From assembly GCA_937889205.1 (NCBI GenBank), contig CALARN010000016.1, positions 1-14,375 of the forward strand: a DNA stretch of 14,375 nucleotides. Direction: 5' to 3'. Under the pieces are notes generated by a model. The model was given only the letters and a program-made list of their open reading frames with translations, was not told the DNA's origin and ran no database searches. Numbering within the stretch: the stretch's first letter is position 1; each line of letters starts with the position of its first letter. Position numbers and translations under genes: made by a program. Positions 5,840-14,155 of the stretch are shown here, piece by piece. Origin of the DNA: an uncultured bacterium. Its GTDB lineage: Bacteria; Patescibacteriota; Dojkabacteria; B142; OLB20.

Positions 5840-7963
5840 TTAAAAAGTAGGGCTGTCAGCTTTTGGCTCCCAGCTCAAAGGTAGTTTTAATGTAAAAGTA
5901 CTTCCTTCACTTAATTTCGAATAAAAAGTTATGTCTCCGCCATGTGCTCTAGCAATACTTTGACCAATATACATTCCCAACCCCGTACCTTCTGTCTGCT
6001 GTGTAACGGCATTGTCCGCCCTAAAGAACTTCTCAAAAACTCTACCCTGTTGTTCCTCAGGGATTCCAATACCATGATCCACAAAGTCTAAATATACAAA
6101 CACCTCATCTTTTCCAAATCTTAATAATACTTCACAATTAGGCAATGAATACTTTACTGCATTACTTAATAGGTTCATCATTACTTGTCTAATCTTTTCT
6201 TTATCAATGTTTAGCATTAATTCAGGAATACCCTTTTTATCAAAATTGATCACGATACCTTTCTTTTCTGCAATAATTCTTTGTTCATCAATCACTTCCG
6301 ACACTAAAGCAACAATATCGGTCTTTTCAGGTTTAAGTGTAAAATTTCTTCCAGTTTCAATTCTTGAAACATTCAGCAAATCGTTAACTAAATTAATCAT
6401 TCTTTGATTACCCTCTCCAATTCTTTGTATACTTTCTTTTTGAGCATCATTCAAATTTTGGCTAGCATCAGGGTCATTCAATAACTCTACATACCAGTTA
6501 ATACTTGTCAAAGGGGTTCGTAATTGATGTGATACTACTGAAACAAATTCAGAACGCATTTTATCTATTTTACGTTGCTCGGTGGCATCTCTAAATACAA
6601 TAACCACTCGCTGTACTTCTTTTTGCTCATTAAAAATTGGGGAAGCTGATTCATTTACTGGAATTAATTTCCCATCTTTTCTTTTTAACACACTACCAAT
6701 ATGCGAGGTAATACTTTCGCCTTGAAACGCCTTCTCAACAAGTGCATTCCTACTTTCATCAGTAACCTCATCTCGAAAATCAATTACTTCTGAAAACATC
6801 TTGCCTACAATTTCATTACTTGATAAACCAAGCATTTTCAGAGCAGAATCATTAAAGAGATATATTCTGTGGTTAGCATCTAATACAACAACCCCTTCCG
6901 AAATACTTTGCAATACTGCTTCGAGTTTCTTTTCTCTTGTAGTGGCTTCTGCTCTTTCGGCAACCACATCCTCCAAGATATTCATAATTGCACTCTTAGA
7001 TTCTTCAAGTTGCTTATTCTTTTCTTGAATATCCAATAAAACATCTTTCAATTGTTTTTCTGCATATTTTAACTTTGAGATGTCTGTAATTTTCATGAAG
7101 ATCATGGGCAGAGCTTGCACTCTGAAATAACTCAAAGAAGCCATTGCTATAAATTTTATGCCACGATAATCTTCAAATTGCACCTCGCCTTCCCAGCTAC
7201 CTTTAAAATCAAATACCATTTTCAACGCTGTATCAAAAGTATTTTTATAAGCAGGAATTATATGTTTCTTAATATCGACTATATTTCCAAACACCTTGTT
7301 TGACATTTTGTTATTGAAGACAACAGTATACGTCTCAGGATTAATAATAAAAACACTATCTCTCATTGCATTGAACACTTCTTCAAAGAATCTATCTAAT
7401 GGTAAATTAGTTGTTTCATTTTTTATTCTAAATATCTTTGCAATAGAAAAACTTATTGAAGATAATAAAAATATAGTCAGGAATTGCAACGAAATAGGCT
7501 CGTTGAAATTGGTTAATGTAGTATAGGCAAGAATGCCATTAGAGACAATTAAAAAAATAATAATTTTTGCAGTGTTTAAATATGAGGCATAAACAATTAC
7601 AGCAATGATTATCAAGCCGTAATTTAATTCCCAACCCGTACCACGTATCACGCTACTTAGATTTAATGTTATAAAGAAAACTAATGAGAATAAAAAGCTT
7701 ATATTTTCAATATATTTTTGGCTTCTTTTAACGATGTAACCTCCAATGAAAACGGCAAGAGATATAATCGCTAGAATAAGTCGTAAATAAATACTTACAG
7801 CATAGTTTCTATTCTCTAAGAAAGGATTTTGTGTAAATTCGTAGATTGTATGAAGTAAAAATACACTTATAATTAAAGCGAAAAGCAACCTAGAGGTATT
7901 ATTTCGAGCCCGATTATGTTGAAATAAATCTTCTATTTTCTTATCTTTGCTTTGCTTTGTCAT
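5840..7963 (-). CDS. Membrane sensor histidine kinase with two PAS domains
   Basis: This 707-aa protein autophosphorylates on histidine and should pass phosphate to a receiver. About six membrane helices fill residues 24-178. A first PAS (about 190-297), a coiled coil (298-346) and a second PAS (about 345-462, 'EGVVVLDANHRIYLFND') follow. The HisKA domain has the H-box 'FVSVVSHQLRTPL' with H479 as phosphoacceptor. The HATPase domain is complete: N-box 'NLLSNAVKYS' (N601), G1 'DHGIGIP' (D629), F-box 'FEKFFRAD' (643-650) and G2 'EGTGLGM' (658-664). There is no receiver, so it is not a hybrid kinase. Its ATG overlaps the stop of the preceding pilin-head gene as ATGA, which ties its synthesis to the pilus genes. 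The natural partner in the same operon is the receiver-only protein at the right edge; that pairing is inference. Confidence 0.95.
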   Translation of the reverse strand: MTKQSKDKKIEDLFQHNRARNNTSRLLFALIISVFLLHTIYEFTQNPFLENRNYAVSIYLRLILAIISLAVFIGGYIVKRSQKYIENISFLFSLVFFITLNLSSVIRGTGWELNYGLIIIAVIVYASYLNTAKIIIFLIVSNGILAYTTLTNFNEPISLQFLTIFLLSSISFSIAKIFRIKNETTNLPLDRFFEEVFNAMRDSVFIINPETYTVVFNNKMSNKVFGNIVDIKKHIIPAYKNTFDTALKMVFDFKGSWEGEVQFEDYRGIKFIAMASLSYFRVQALPMIFMKITDISKLKYAEKQLKDVLLDIQEKNKQLEESKSAIMNILEDVVAERAEATTREKKLEAVLQSISEGVVVLDANHRIYLFNDSALKMLGLSSNEIVGKMFSEVIDFRDEVTDESRNALVEKAFQGESITSHIGSVLKRKDGKLIPVNESASPIFNEQKEVQRVVIVFRDATEQRKIDKMRSEFVSVVSHQLRTPLTSINWYVELLNDPDASQNLNDAQKESIQRIGEGNQRMINLVNDLLNVSRIETGRNFTLKPEKTDIVALVSEVIDEQRIIAEKKGIVINFDKKGIPELMLNIDKEKIRQVMMNLLSNAVKYSLPNCEVLLRFGKDEVFVYLDFVDHGIGIPEEQQGRVFEKFFRADNAVTQQTEGTGLGMYIGQSIARAHGGDITFYSKLSEGSTFTLKLPLSWEPKADSPTF

Positions 7964-8475
7964 TTTTTGGCAGTGACTATCTTATCATTTTCAGCATGAG
8001 GCGCATTAATTACAATGCGCTTAGTTGTAGTTACACAGATGGTATAACCTGTATTCTGTTCATTCCCGACTGCTGGATCTAAAGGAACAGCTACTAAACT
8101 ATTCTCTATGAATTTGGATGTTAAATCAACCATATTGGCTTCTTTTCCTATAAATCTTACACTAGGGCACGTAGGTATTAAATTAGTCAAATCTGGACCA
8201 TAACCGAATTCTGATATATAGTCATCAAAAGTATCAGCGATAATTTGAACATCTGCAGATCTTTGTGCGTTTCGAGAATCGGCATAGCCTCTAGCAAAAT
8301 TCAAATAATTAATTACAAATATAAGGCCAATTAAAATAACAAGAAAAATTACAATCACCTCAATTTTGCTAAAATGACCGATGTATCTAAGTGTAATATT
8401 AAAAAAGAAAATTAAACCCAAAGAAATTAGGAATATATATAGAATTATCAATACTATATTAGTGTTATCTGTCAT
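7960..8475 (-). CDS. Pilin-head protein anchored by two membrane helices
   Basis: This 171-aa protein has a hydrophobic helix at about 7-29 and a second at about 38-59. The second begins 'HFSKIEVIV', which mimics the start of a mature type IV pilin (Phe1, Glu5; here F35 and E39). After it comes a pilin-like neck, 'ARGYADSRNAQRSADVQII', and a small globular head with Cys103 and Cys147, ending like a pilin head ('VPLDPAVGNEQNTGYTICV'). In normal prepilins a short basic leader precedes the phenylalanine and Gly (or Ala) lies at -1. Here a whole membrane helix precedes it and His is at -1, so peptidase processing looks unlikely and the protein may stay in the membrane. It lies 10 bp after the PilX-like gene and overlaps the kinase gene by 4 bp. 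It could be a membrane-held minor pilin or a pilin-like sensor partner of that kinase. Confidence 0.75.
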   Translation of the reverse strand: MTDNTNIVLIILYIFLISLGLIFFFNITLRYIGHFSKIEVIVIFLVILIGLIFVINYLNFARGYADSRNAQRSADVQIIADTFDDYISEFGYGPDLTNLIPTCPSVRFIGKEANMVDLTSKFIENSLVAVPLDPAVGNEQNTGYTICVTTTKRIVINAPHAENDKIVTAKK

Positions 8476-8485
8476 TTATAAATTA

Positions 8486-8902
8486 CTAATAATCTCTTTC
8501 TTCCCAATAATTGATGATGGTATTTGGCACTAATTCAGAAATACTAACTTCAATTTTTTTTGTAACTCCATTGACGGTTGCTTGCCCTCTAACCACTCTA
8601 TTGTTGTTCCCTGAGCCAGATATCACTAGAATCTGACACTGCTTTGAAGCTATAGTTATACTCTCGCTGCCTGGGTACGTGTTATCGTCTTTGAGATTAT
8701 CGATAGCAACATTTGCACATGAGTCAGCAAGTGCCCTAGCTTCAATACCATCTCGGTAAACTGAATTGTTTTGAATGCCGGTAGCACTACTCACCAAAAT
8801 ACTGGTGATCACAAACCCGCTAATAATCATTAAAATTAATACACTAAACAATGCCGCAAAGGCAGACTTCTGATTGTTATTTTCTGATACTAACTGTGTC
8901 AT
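8486..8902 (-). CDS. PilX-like minor pilus protein
   Basis: This 138-aa protein has one N-terminal hydrophobic helix (about 15-38, 'FAALFSVLILMIISGF') after a short polar leader, then a polar, probably exported domain with a cysteine pair (Cys62 and Cys88). The first part resembles the N-terminus of PilX-type minor pilins, which prime pilus assembly with PilV and PilW. The leader ends in 'KSA' before Phe15, like the cleavage sites of its neighbours, but the usual Glu5 is absent. Lack of Glu5 is known for GspK-type tip pseudopilins. Its first 26 bp overlap the end of the PilW/GspJ-like gene, and no other ATG lies nearby, so translation is probably coupled. Assignment rests on the N-terminus and on position. 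Confidence 0.7.
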   Translation of the reverse strand: MTQLVSENNNQKSAFAALFSVLILMIISGFVITSILVSSATGIQNNSVYRDGIEARALADSCANVAIDNLKDDNTYPGSESITIASKQCQILVISGSGNNNRVVRGQATVNGVTKKIEVSISELVPNTIINYWEERDY

Positions 8903-9386
8903 AAATAGTCTGTGAATAATCTAAAACTGTTTTTCCACTCTCATTAACATAAGCAAGTTCAAGTTGTATTCTTACTGCTCCCGCTGTGCCTGTATTAGTT
9001 ACATTTGTGAAACTCAGGCTATTGACATAGACTTGATTGCTAGATAGTTGAACAGTAGGGTTTGCCCCTTCTTGAATAAATAAAACCCCATTATTTATTG
9101 AAAACACAGTAGGATTAGCCGATTTTACAAGACTCAAAGTGCTTGAAGCATTGCCTGCTGTAGGCGTGTTAATAGCTGAAGCTGTTCTAATAGATCTACT
9201 TATAGTATTTAATATAAAAGCTGCTTCGGTATTTACTGCTGACATAGCCTTATTTCTTGCATTAATCTCATTAACCGAACCCCAAAACGAAGCCAACACT
9301 AATGTAAAGATAGATATTAAAGCGACATAGAGTAGCACCTCGATAAGTGTAAATGCTTTTAACTTTTTATTATCAACGCATCTCAT
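8877..9386 (-). CDS. PilW/GspJ-like minor pilin
   Basis: This 169-aa protein carries a clear type III prepilin signal: basic leader 'NKKLKA', cleavage between Ala11 and Phe12, then 'FTLIEVLLYVALISIF' with Glu at mature position 5. The neck 'AAFILNTISRSIRTASAI' and the beta-rich remainder resemble PilW/GspJ minor pseudopilins, where the 'ISRSIR' region is typical. It would insert in the membrane, be cleaved by a prepilin peptidase and join the pilus tip complex. Its start overlaps the stop of the propeller-pilin gene as ATGA. Ala at -1 instead of the common Gly is shared with the other pilins of this operon. Confidence 0.85.
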   Translation of the reverse strand: MRCVDNKKLKAFTLIEVLLYVALISIFTLVLASFWGSVNEINARNKAMSAVNTEAAFILNTISRSIRTASAINTPTAGNASSTLSLVKSANPTVFSINNGVLFIQEGANPTVQLSSNQVYVNSLSFTNVTNTGTAGAVRIQLELAYVNESGKTVLDYSQTIYDTVSIRK

Positions 9387-10804
9387 AATTCAGTAGGTCT
9401 ATATATTAAGATTTCCTGACTAGTATTGGCAGTTCCGGCGACCACACGATCAATACCAGGAATGTATTTAATCCAATTTATTGCATTATTATATGTAAGG
9501 GAATTTGCAAAAACCGGATTGTCTAAGTTCGAAATATCCCACACAGTAAACCTCCTAGTACTGCTATTTGTACCCGCAAATAAATAGTCATTTGTAGGTT
9601 TTCTGACATCCATTGTTATTGCTCTTTCCGGCATTGTTACGGTATTTACTTGAGATATAGATGCAGGGTTACTAATATTAAAAATATGAACTACATTAGA
9701 ATTATTTCTAGATATATATAATCTATCACCTGCTATTGCAAAGTCTTGAATTAAACCGTTGCTAGGCAAGTCGACTGCCACCAAAAAGCTAGCGTTATAC
9801 GGGTCTGAAATATCGAATATTACCAATTCTGAAGTTGTTGTACCTGTGGCGGTATATGCATAATCACCATCGACAATAATCTTTGTTAAACTTAAAGCTG
9901 TGTTGATTAATACACTACTGGCAATAACCGGAGCCGCCGGATTACTTAAATCAAACACCCAAAATTGCGCTGCGCCATTTTGACTAGCTCTAGTGTAATA
10001 AAGAAAATTATCTTGCACAACCATTTTATTGCCATCTCCGTTACCCGTTAAGTTTATATCTACCGATGTGAGCCGAACTCCAGAAGGGTTAATTACTTGT
10101 AACTCTCTGCTATTTTCAGATGATGATGCGTACATATATCCATTGTATGTGGCGATACCTCGCATATTAGTAAAAAAGCCAGTTACAAATTGTGATGGAC
10201 TAGCTGGACTAGATAGATTGATCCCGTATGTATTTGGACTAGTAGTTGTTGCTTTATACCCAAATACATTAGTGCCTTGCACAGCTAATTCTGATACGGC
10301 AGTGTTAGGGCCTGTAAGATTTAACAATGCTTCTTGCACAGGTTGACTCCAATCTGCTGTATCGATAATTATTTCTCTAGCAATATTTGTGAGTCTTTGT
10401 GTTGCTGTAATTTCTTGTAAACCACCAATTGAGCGAATCCAAGATATTGATATTGTCATATCTCTAGTAGTAGTGTTTGGGCTAGTAATGGTAATTGTTC
10501 TGGTATAGCCATCAGATACATCAGGGGTTGCTACTAATTGCCATCTGTTTCCTACTAAAGCTAATCCGTAGGTGCCATTCACTAAACTACCAAAATTTGC
10601 ATCGCGAATGTTTACCAAAGCTTCTATACCTTCTTCTAATAAATATGTTGCCTTGGTATCTTCAGAAATTACTTTCTCTTGCTGAACACCAAAAGACATA
10701 GCAGCACTTAAACCTAATACTAAAACCATGAACATGGCCAAAGCCAGAATCAGTTCTATGGTTGAAAATGCTGATAACTTTTTATTTTTAATACTGTCTA
10801 ACAT
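9383..10804 (-). CDS. Minor pilin (PilV-like) fused to an LVIVD-type beta-propeller
   Basis: This 473-aa protein is far longer than a usual minor pilin (about 150-200 aa). Residues 1-35 are a prepilin signal: basic leader, cleavage between Ala12 and Phe13, then 'FSTIELILALAMFMV' with Glu at position 5. The neck 'ATYLLEEGIEALVNIRDAN' (52-70) and a short beta domain to about 140 look like PilV-type minor pilins. From about 165 to the end there are repeats spaced 43-47 residues apart, each with a strand plus turn such as 'FWVFDLSNPAAPV', 'LVIFDISDPYNAS' and 'FTVWDISNLDNPV'. These match the LVIVD repeat and should fold as a six- or seven-bladed propeller. By analogy with the propeller of PilY1, this part may sit at the pilus tip as an adhesin or contact sensor. 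It starts 1 bp after the stop of the GspH-like gene. Confidence 0.88.
   Translation of the reverse strand: MLDSIKNKKLSAFSTIELILALAMFMVLVLGLSAAMSFGVQQEKVISEDTKATYLLEEGIEALVNIRDANFGSLVNGTYGLALVGNRWQLVATPDVSDGYTRTITITSPNTTTRDMTISISWIRSIGGLQEITATQRLTNIAREIIIDTADWSQPVQEALLNLTGPNTAVSELAVQGTNVFGYKATTTSPNTYGINLSSPASPSQFVTGFFTNMRGIATYNGYMYASSSENSRELQVINPSGVRLTSVDINLTGNGDGNKMVVQDNFLYYTRASQNGAAQFWVFDLSNPAAPVIASSVLINTALSLTKIIVDGDYAYTATGTTTSELVIFDISDPYNASFLVAVDLPSNGLIQDFAIAGDRLYISRNNSNVVHIFNISNPASISQVNTVTMPERAITMDVRKPTNDYLFAGTNSSTRRFTVWDISNLDNPVFANSLTYNNAINWIKYIPGIDRVVAGTANTSQEILIYRPTEL
9386..10312 (-). repeat. LVIVD-like propeller repeats inside the fused pilin
   Basis: Protein-level repeats start near residues 192, 235, 281, 327, 372, 419 and 464 of the pilin fusion. 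The central ones share a hydrophobic strand, Asp or Asn, [IL]S[ND] and usually Pro (for example 'IFNISNPAS' and 'VWDISNLDN'). The last copy is only a strand ('EILIYRP'), as expected if it closes the ring with the first blade. The DNA copies have diverged, so this is an old array and not a recent tandem duplication. Confidence 0.7.
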
Positions 10805-10805
10805 A

Positions 10806-11255
10806 TTAATAGAGTAAATTTCCTTGAGTATTAATAGTAATTTCAGAGGTTAACTCAAAACCAGTTATTGTTATCGTTCCAGTTGTGCTGGGTAAGGCAT
10901 TGTATTTTGAAAAAACAAGTTCGCTAACTCCGGTTGCATCAAACCTATCAGACCAAGTGATAACGACATCTACTGATGTGTTTCTAGTGGCATACGAATT
11001 GCCTTGAAATAAAGTGATTGCATTGTCATTAATTCTTACACCCCACTGTGCATCAGCTTTACCAGCTTTAGCATTTGCTTGGGCACTTCTAATTGTTTGT
11101 GTAATCAATGTTTTTGCGTTTTCAAGCTCATTTTTATTCAAATATTCTTGCCCAAGAGGTAATGAGATTGCCAAAATCATTGCCAATAATGCAACAGCAA
11201 GAAGAATCTCGATTAAAGTGAATGCAGGCAGTTTTAACTTTAACATTTTATTCAT
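10806..11255 (-). CDS. GspH/FimT-like minor pseudopilin
   Basis: This 149-aa protein starts with a prepilin signal: leader 'KLKLPA', cleavage between Ala11 and Phe12, then 'FTLIEILLAVALLAMI' with Glu5. After the helix ('LENAKTLITQTIRSAQANA') comes a beta-sandwich of GspH/FimT type, with 'WGVRI' in the middle and the family-like ending 'GTITITGFELTSEITINTQG'. GspH/FimT proteins are low-abundance pilus components; some bind DNA during natural transformation, but whether this one does cannot be read from sequence. The start overlaps the end of pilC by 8 bp. A second ATG, three codons in (11246), would give a shorter leader and is equally possible. Confidence 0.85.
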   Translation of the reverse strand: MNKMLKLKLPAFTLIEILLAVALLAMILAISLPLGQEYLNKNELENAKTLITQTIRSAQANAKAGKADAQWGVRINDNAITLFQGNSYATRNTSVDVVITWSDRFDATGVSELVFSKYNALPSTTGTITITGFELTSEITINTQGNLLY

Positions 11256-12483
11256 TTACGTCGGCATCAAGCTCGTCAAGATTTGTAATGATTCTAACTT
11301 CTTCAGGGGTAGGGGTCACAGTTTGTTCTATGGGTTTTACATTTCCACCCGATACACTTGAGATATTACCCAAAATACTATAAATTGGCATAATTACACC
11401 AACGGCAAAGAAAGCAACACCTATCCAAACAATAATCAGTAGTATCGGTTCAAAGACCGTACCTAAATCTTTAACTGTTAAGTCATTTTTCTTCTGATAC
11501 AAATCTCCAATTTTTAGCAAGTTATCTGCTAGTTTTCTCGATTTTTCGCCATTTATCATCAATTGACGTGGAAAAACAGGTAATACTCTTCCAATACCCT
11601 TGTAAGAGCTTAATATCATCTCAAGGTTATAGCCTTTATCTATGTAGTAACCAATGTAATCATAAAGCTTGGCGTAAGCGTTTAGACTAGTGGCTTTTTG
11701 CATTAATATCAAGGCTTTATTCAGAGGAATCCCAGAATTTAACAAACTTGATAACAAATAACCTAATCTTGAAAGTTCAATCTCTTGTTGCATTCTACCA
11801 ATGCCCGGAATAAGAAACATAACCTGATTAAGAAATCTCTTAAACGCTTTGTTAAGAAATAGCAGGTACATAACTATCAACATCAGGATCACAAAGGCAG
11901 GAAGCACAATAGCAATATTTTTTTCCATAAATTCTCCTACTGCTATCATGACAACTGTAATTGTTGGTAGTTCAATATTTAAACTATCGTACACCGACGT
12001 TATTCTTGGTAACACAAATGTCATTAAGATAAAGGCAACAATCACTAATAACACACCTACTATAGAGGGGTAAAGACTGGCAGATTTTAATTTGTTCTGA
12101 AAGTCTCTATCCCTCTCAATCTGTGCTACTACAGACTCAAGATTTTTGGGTAAATTACCAGATTGCTCACCAATCCTGATTAATGAAAGATAATGCTCTG
12201 GCACCAATTCATTTCTTTCTATTACTTTCCAAATGGGAGTACCATTTTCAACTTCGTTTTTCATTCTCCCAATAAGCTTTTTTAGATACTTAGATTTACT
12301 CTCACTCTCCAATTCTTTAAGAATAGTACGAATGTCTATACCAGAAGCAAGCATTGTTGCCATAGATTCAAAGAAGTACTTTTTGTAGGTACTAGCTTTA
12401 ACATCATACTCAAGAATATCTTGTATTCTCTCTTTTAATGTTTTATTTGGTCTTTTTCTTTCCATATATATCTTTATCGTCAA
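11248..12483 (-). CDS. pilC: Type IV pilus / type II secretion inner-membrane platform protein
   Basis: This is a PilC/GspF-family protein that links the cytoplasmic assembly ATPase to pilin polymerisation in the inner membrane. It has the expected two repeats of the T2SSF domain: residues about 33-160 ('FFESMATMLASGIDIRTIL', then 'LIRIGEQSGNLPKNL') and about 235-365 ('LSRLGYLLSSLLNSGIPLNKAL'). Membrane helices lie near 139-158, 190-210 and 346-370. Family members usually stop soon after the last helix; this one continues for about 40 residues with a Pro/Thr/Glu-rich tail ('PIEQTVTPTPEEV'). The longest frame begins with TTG at 12483 and overlaps pilB by 41 bp; the ATG at 12465 (overlap 23 bp, 405 aa) is the more likely start. 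Confidence 0.95.
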   Translation of the reverse strand: MTIKIYMERKRPNKTLKERIQDILEYDVKASTYKKYFFESMATMLASGIDIRTILKELESESKSKYLKKLIGRMKNEVENGTPIWKVIERNELVPEHYLSLIRIGEQSGNLPKNLESVVAQIERDRDFQNKLKSASLYPSIVGVLLVIVAFILMTFVLPRITSVYDSLNIELPTITVVMIAVGEFMEKNIAIVLPAFVILMLIVMYLLFLNKAFKRFLNQVMFLIPGIGRMQQEIELSRLGYLLSSLLNSGIPLNKALILMQKATSLNAYAKLYDYIGYYIDKGYNLEMILSSYKGIGRVLPVFPRQLMINGEKSRKLADNLLKIGDLYQKKNDLTVKDLGTVFEPILLIIVWIGVAFFAVGVIMPIYSILGNISSVSGGNVKPIEQTVTPTPEEVRIITNLDELDADVNE

Positions 12484-14137
12484 TTTGAGCGGGAGCTACT
12501 CTCACAAGCTCTTCAAGCATCACATTGCCTAAAGCCACTTTCTCTAATCCATCTTCAAAGAATGATATAGCACCTTGTTTTTTTGCTACTTCCCATAATT
12601 CCATGCTTGAGGCATGTTCCATAATTAGCTCTTGAATTTCTTTAGTTACATATATCATTTCAAAAATACCAATTCTACCTTTAAAGCCGGTATAATGGCA
12701 GCTCTCACATCCTTTGCCTTTATAGAATCTACCCTCACCATTTTTTAAAATTGCAAAATCTTTAAAAGAGGGTACTAATTCTTTTATTTCGCTTTCTTTG
12801 TATTCATAACTGTACCTGCAGCCCTCACAAGTCCTTCTGACCAAACGCTGAGCGATAATTAAGCTAAGTGTTGATGCTAATAAAAATGGCTCTATACCCA
12901 TATCTAGTAGTCTAGGAATGGCTGTTGCAGCGTCATTTGCATGAAAAGTAGATAATAACAAATGCCCTGTAAGAGCGGCGTTAACAGCAATCTCGGCAGT
13001 CTCAAAGTCTCTAATTTCTCCTACTAAAACAATATTAGGGTCTTGTCTCACAATAGAGCGTAACCCTCTGGCAAAAGTAATTTCTTGCTCCTTGTTTACC
13101 TGAATCTGATTGACTCCGGGCATACGATACTCAACAGGATCTTCAATGGTAGTAATATTAACCTCAGGATGATGGAGCGTTTTAATCAGCGAATATAGCG
13201 TAGTTGTCTTACCAGAACCGGTAGGACCAGTTGTCAGAATCATACCATAAGTCTTTTTAGTTGCTAATTCTACTAAGCCATAATTTACTTTGTTTAAACC
13301 CAAATCTGTAAGCGTCAAATTCTTAATGTAATCAGCCAAGACTCTAATTACTACTTTCTGCCCTTCCAAAATTGGTACAATACTCACGCGAAGATCAAGT
13401 ATAGAACCATTGCCTAAATCGTATCTAATTGCTCCGTCTTGAGTACGATTATGCTCATCAAGTCTAATATTTGCTAATACCTTAATTCTATTTAAGACAT
13501 TTTCATAAAACTCATGAGGCATGGCGGCAACCTCTTTTAGTAGGCCATCAACTCTGAGCCTTAGAAGCACATCATCAATGTTTGGCTCAATATGTATATC
13601 TGAAGATCTTTGATCTAGCGCCTCGTTGACTATTTCATCAAACATGGCACCGGCAAAGTTGACATCATTCGATTCAATAACTTTATTCAATCTAGCTTGC
13701 AAGCTTTCTTTATACACTTTGTGCATCTCGTCGATATCTTCACTATTCGAGTAATACACCTTGATTTTTTTACCAGGAAAATACTTCTGCATGGCCGCAG
13801 TAATGTCGGGAACTAGTTCCGGTTGATCAGTTGTCAACTCAAGTTCTTTTTCAGAAGTAGTAACAATTACGGCTCTTAATTCAGTAGCTACATTTGGAGG
13901 TAACGCATAAAGATTTTCTTTAGGAATACTAGCGGAATTTAAATCAAAATAGGCAACTTTATAATGTTCCGATAGGGCCTGCCCTAGAAGATCTTTAGTA
14001 ATCTTTTTTTGTTGTAGCAGGTAATCGACAATTTTGCCTTGCGGGGCAGCTTTTCTAGCAGCTTCTAAATCTTTTTGATTGATATAGTTGAGCTTGACTA
14101 GAATTTCTTCAACCGCAAAATTGTTTTGCGTACTCAT
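12443..14137 (-). CDS. pilB: Type IV pilus assembly ATPase (PilB/GspE family)
   Basis: This 564-aa cytoplasmic hexameric ATPase powers pilus extension or pseudopilus assembly. Residues 1-140 form the N-terminal GspE/MshEN domain that docks on the platform complex; the linker and N2 domain cover about 150-290. The catalytic motifs are all present: Walker A 'GPTGSGKTT' (304-312), Asp box 'TTIEDPVEY' (329-337), Walker B 'IVLVGEIRD' (369-377, Glu374) and His box 'GHLLLSTFHAND' (391-402). A tetracysteine zinc site, C437-x2-C440 and C477-x2-C480, marks it as PilB/GspE and separates it from the retraction ATPase PilT, which lacks it. Length is normal for the family. It begins 18 bp after the receiver gene and overlaps pilC. 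No PilT is present in the window, so retraction cannot be judged here. Confidence 0.97.
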   Translation of the reverse strand: MSTQNNFAVEEILVKLNYINQKDLEAARKAAPQGKIVDYLLQQKKITKDLLGQALSEHYKVAYFDLNSASIPKENLYALPPNVATELRAVIVTTSEKELELTTDQPELVPDITAAMQKYFPGKKIKVYYSNSEDIDEMHKVYKESLQARLNKVIESNDVNFAGAMFDEIVNEALDQRSSDIHIEPNIDDVLLRLRVDGLLKEVAAMPHEFYENVLNRIKVLANIRLDEHNRTQDGAIRYDLGNGSILDLRVSIVPILEGQKVVIRVLADYIKNLTLTDLGLNKVNYGLVELATKKTYGMILTTGPTGSGKTTTLYSLIKTLHHPEVNITTIEDPVEYRMPGVNQIQVNKEQEITFARGLRSIVRQDPNIVLVGEIRDFETAEIAVNAALTGHLLLSTFHANDAATAIPRLLDMGIEPFLLASTLSLIIAQRLVRRTCEGCRYSYEYKESEIKELVPSFKDFAILKNGEGRFYKGKGCESCHYTGFKGRIGIFEMIYVTKEIQELIMEHASSMELWEVAKKQGAISFFEDGLEKVALGNVMLEELVRVAPAQIDDKDIYGKKKTK

Positions 14138-14155
14138 AAATGGCAGTATTAGATT

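Noticed and set aside
9386..10312. Recent tandem DNA repeats in the propeller region
   Set aside because: The repeat is visible only at protein level; the nucleotide copies share no long identical stretches.
12443..14137. Retraction ATPase PilT
   Set aside because: The long N-terminal domain and the tetracysteine zinc site at residues 437-480 belong to PilB/GspE.
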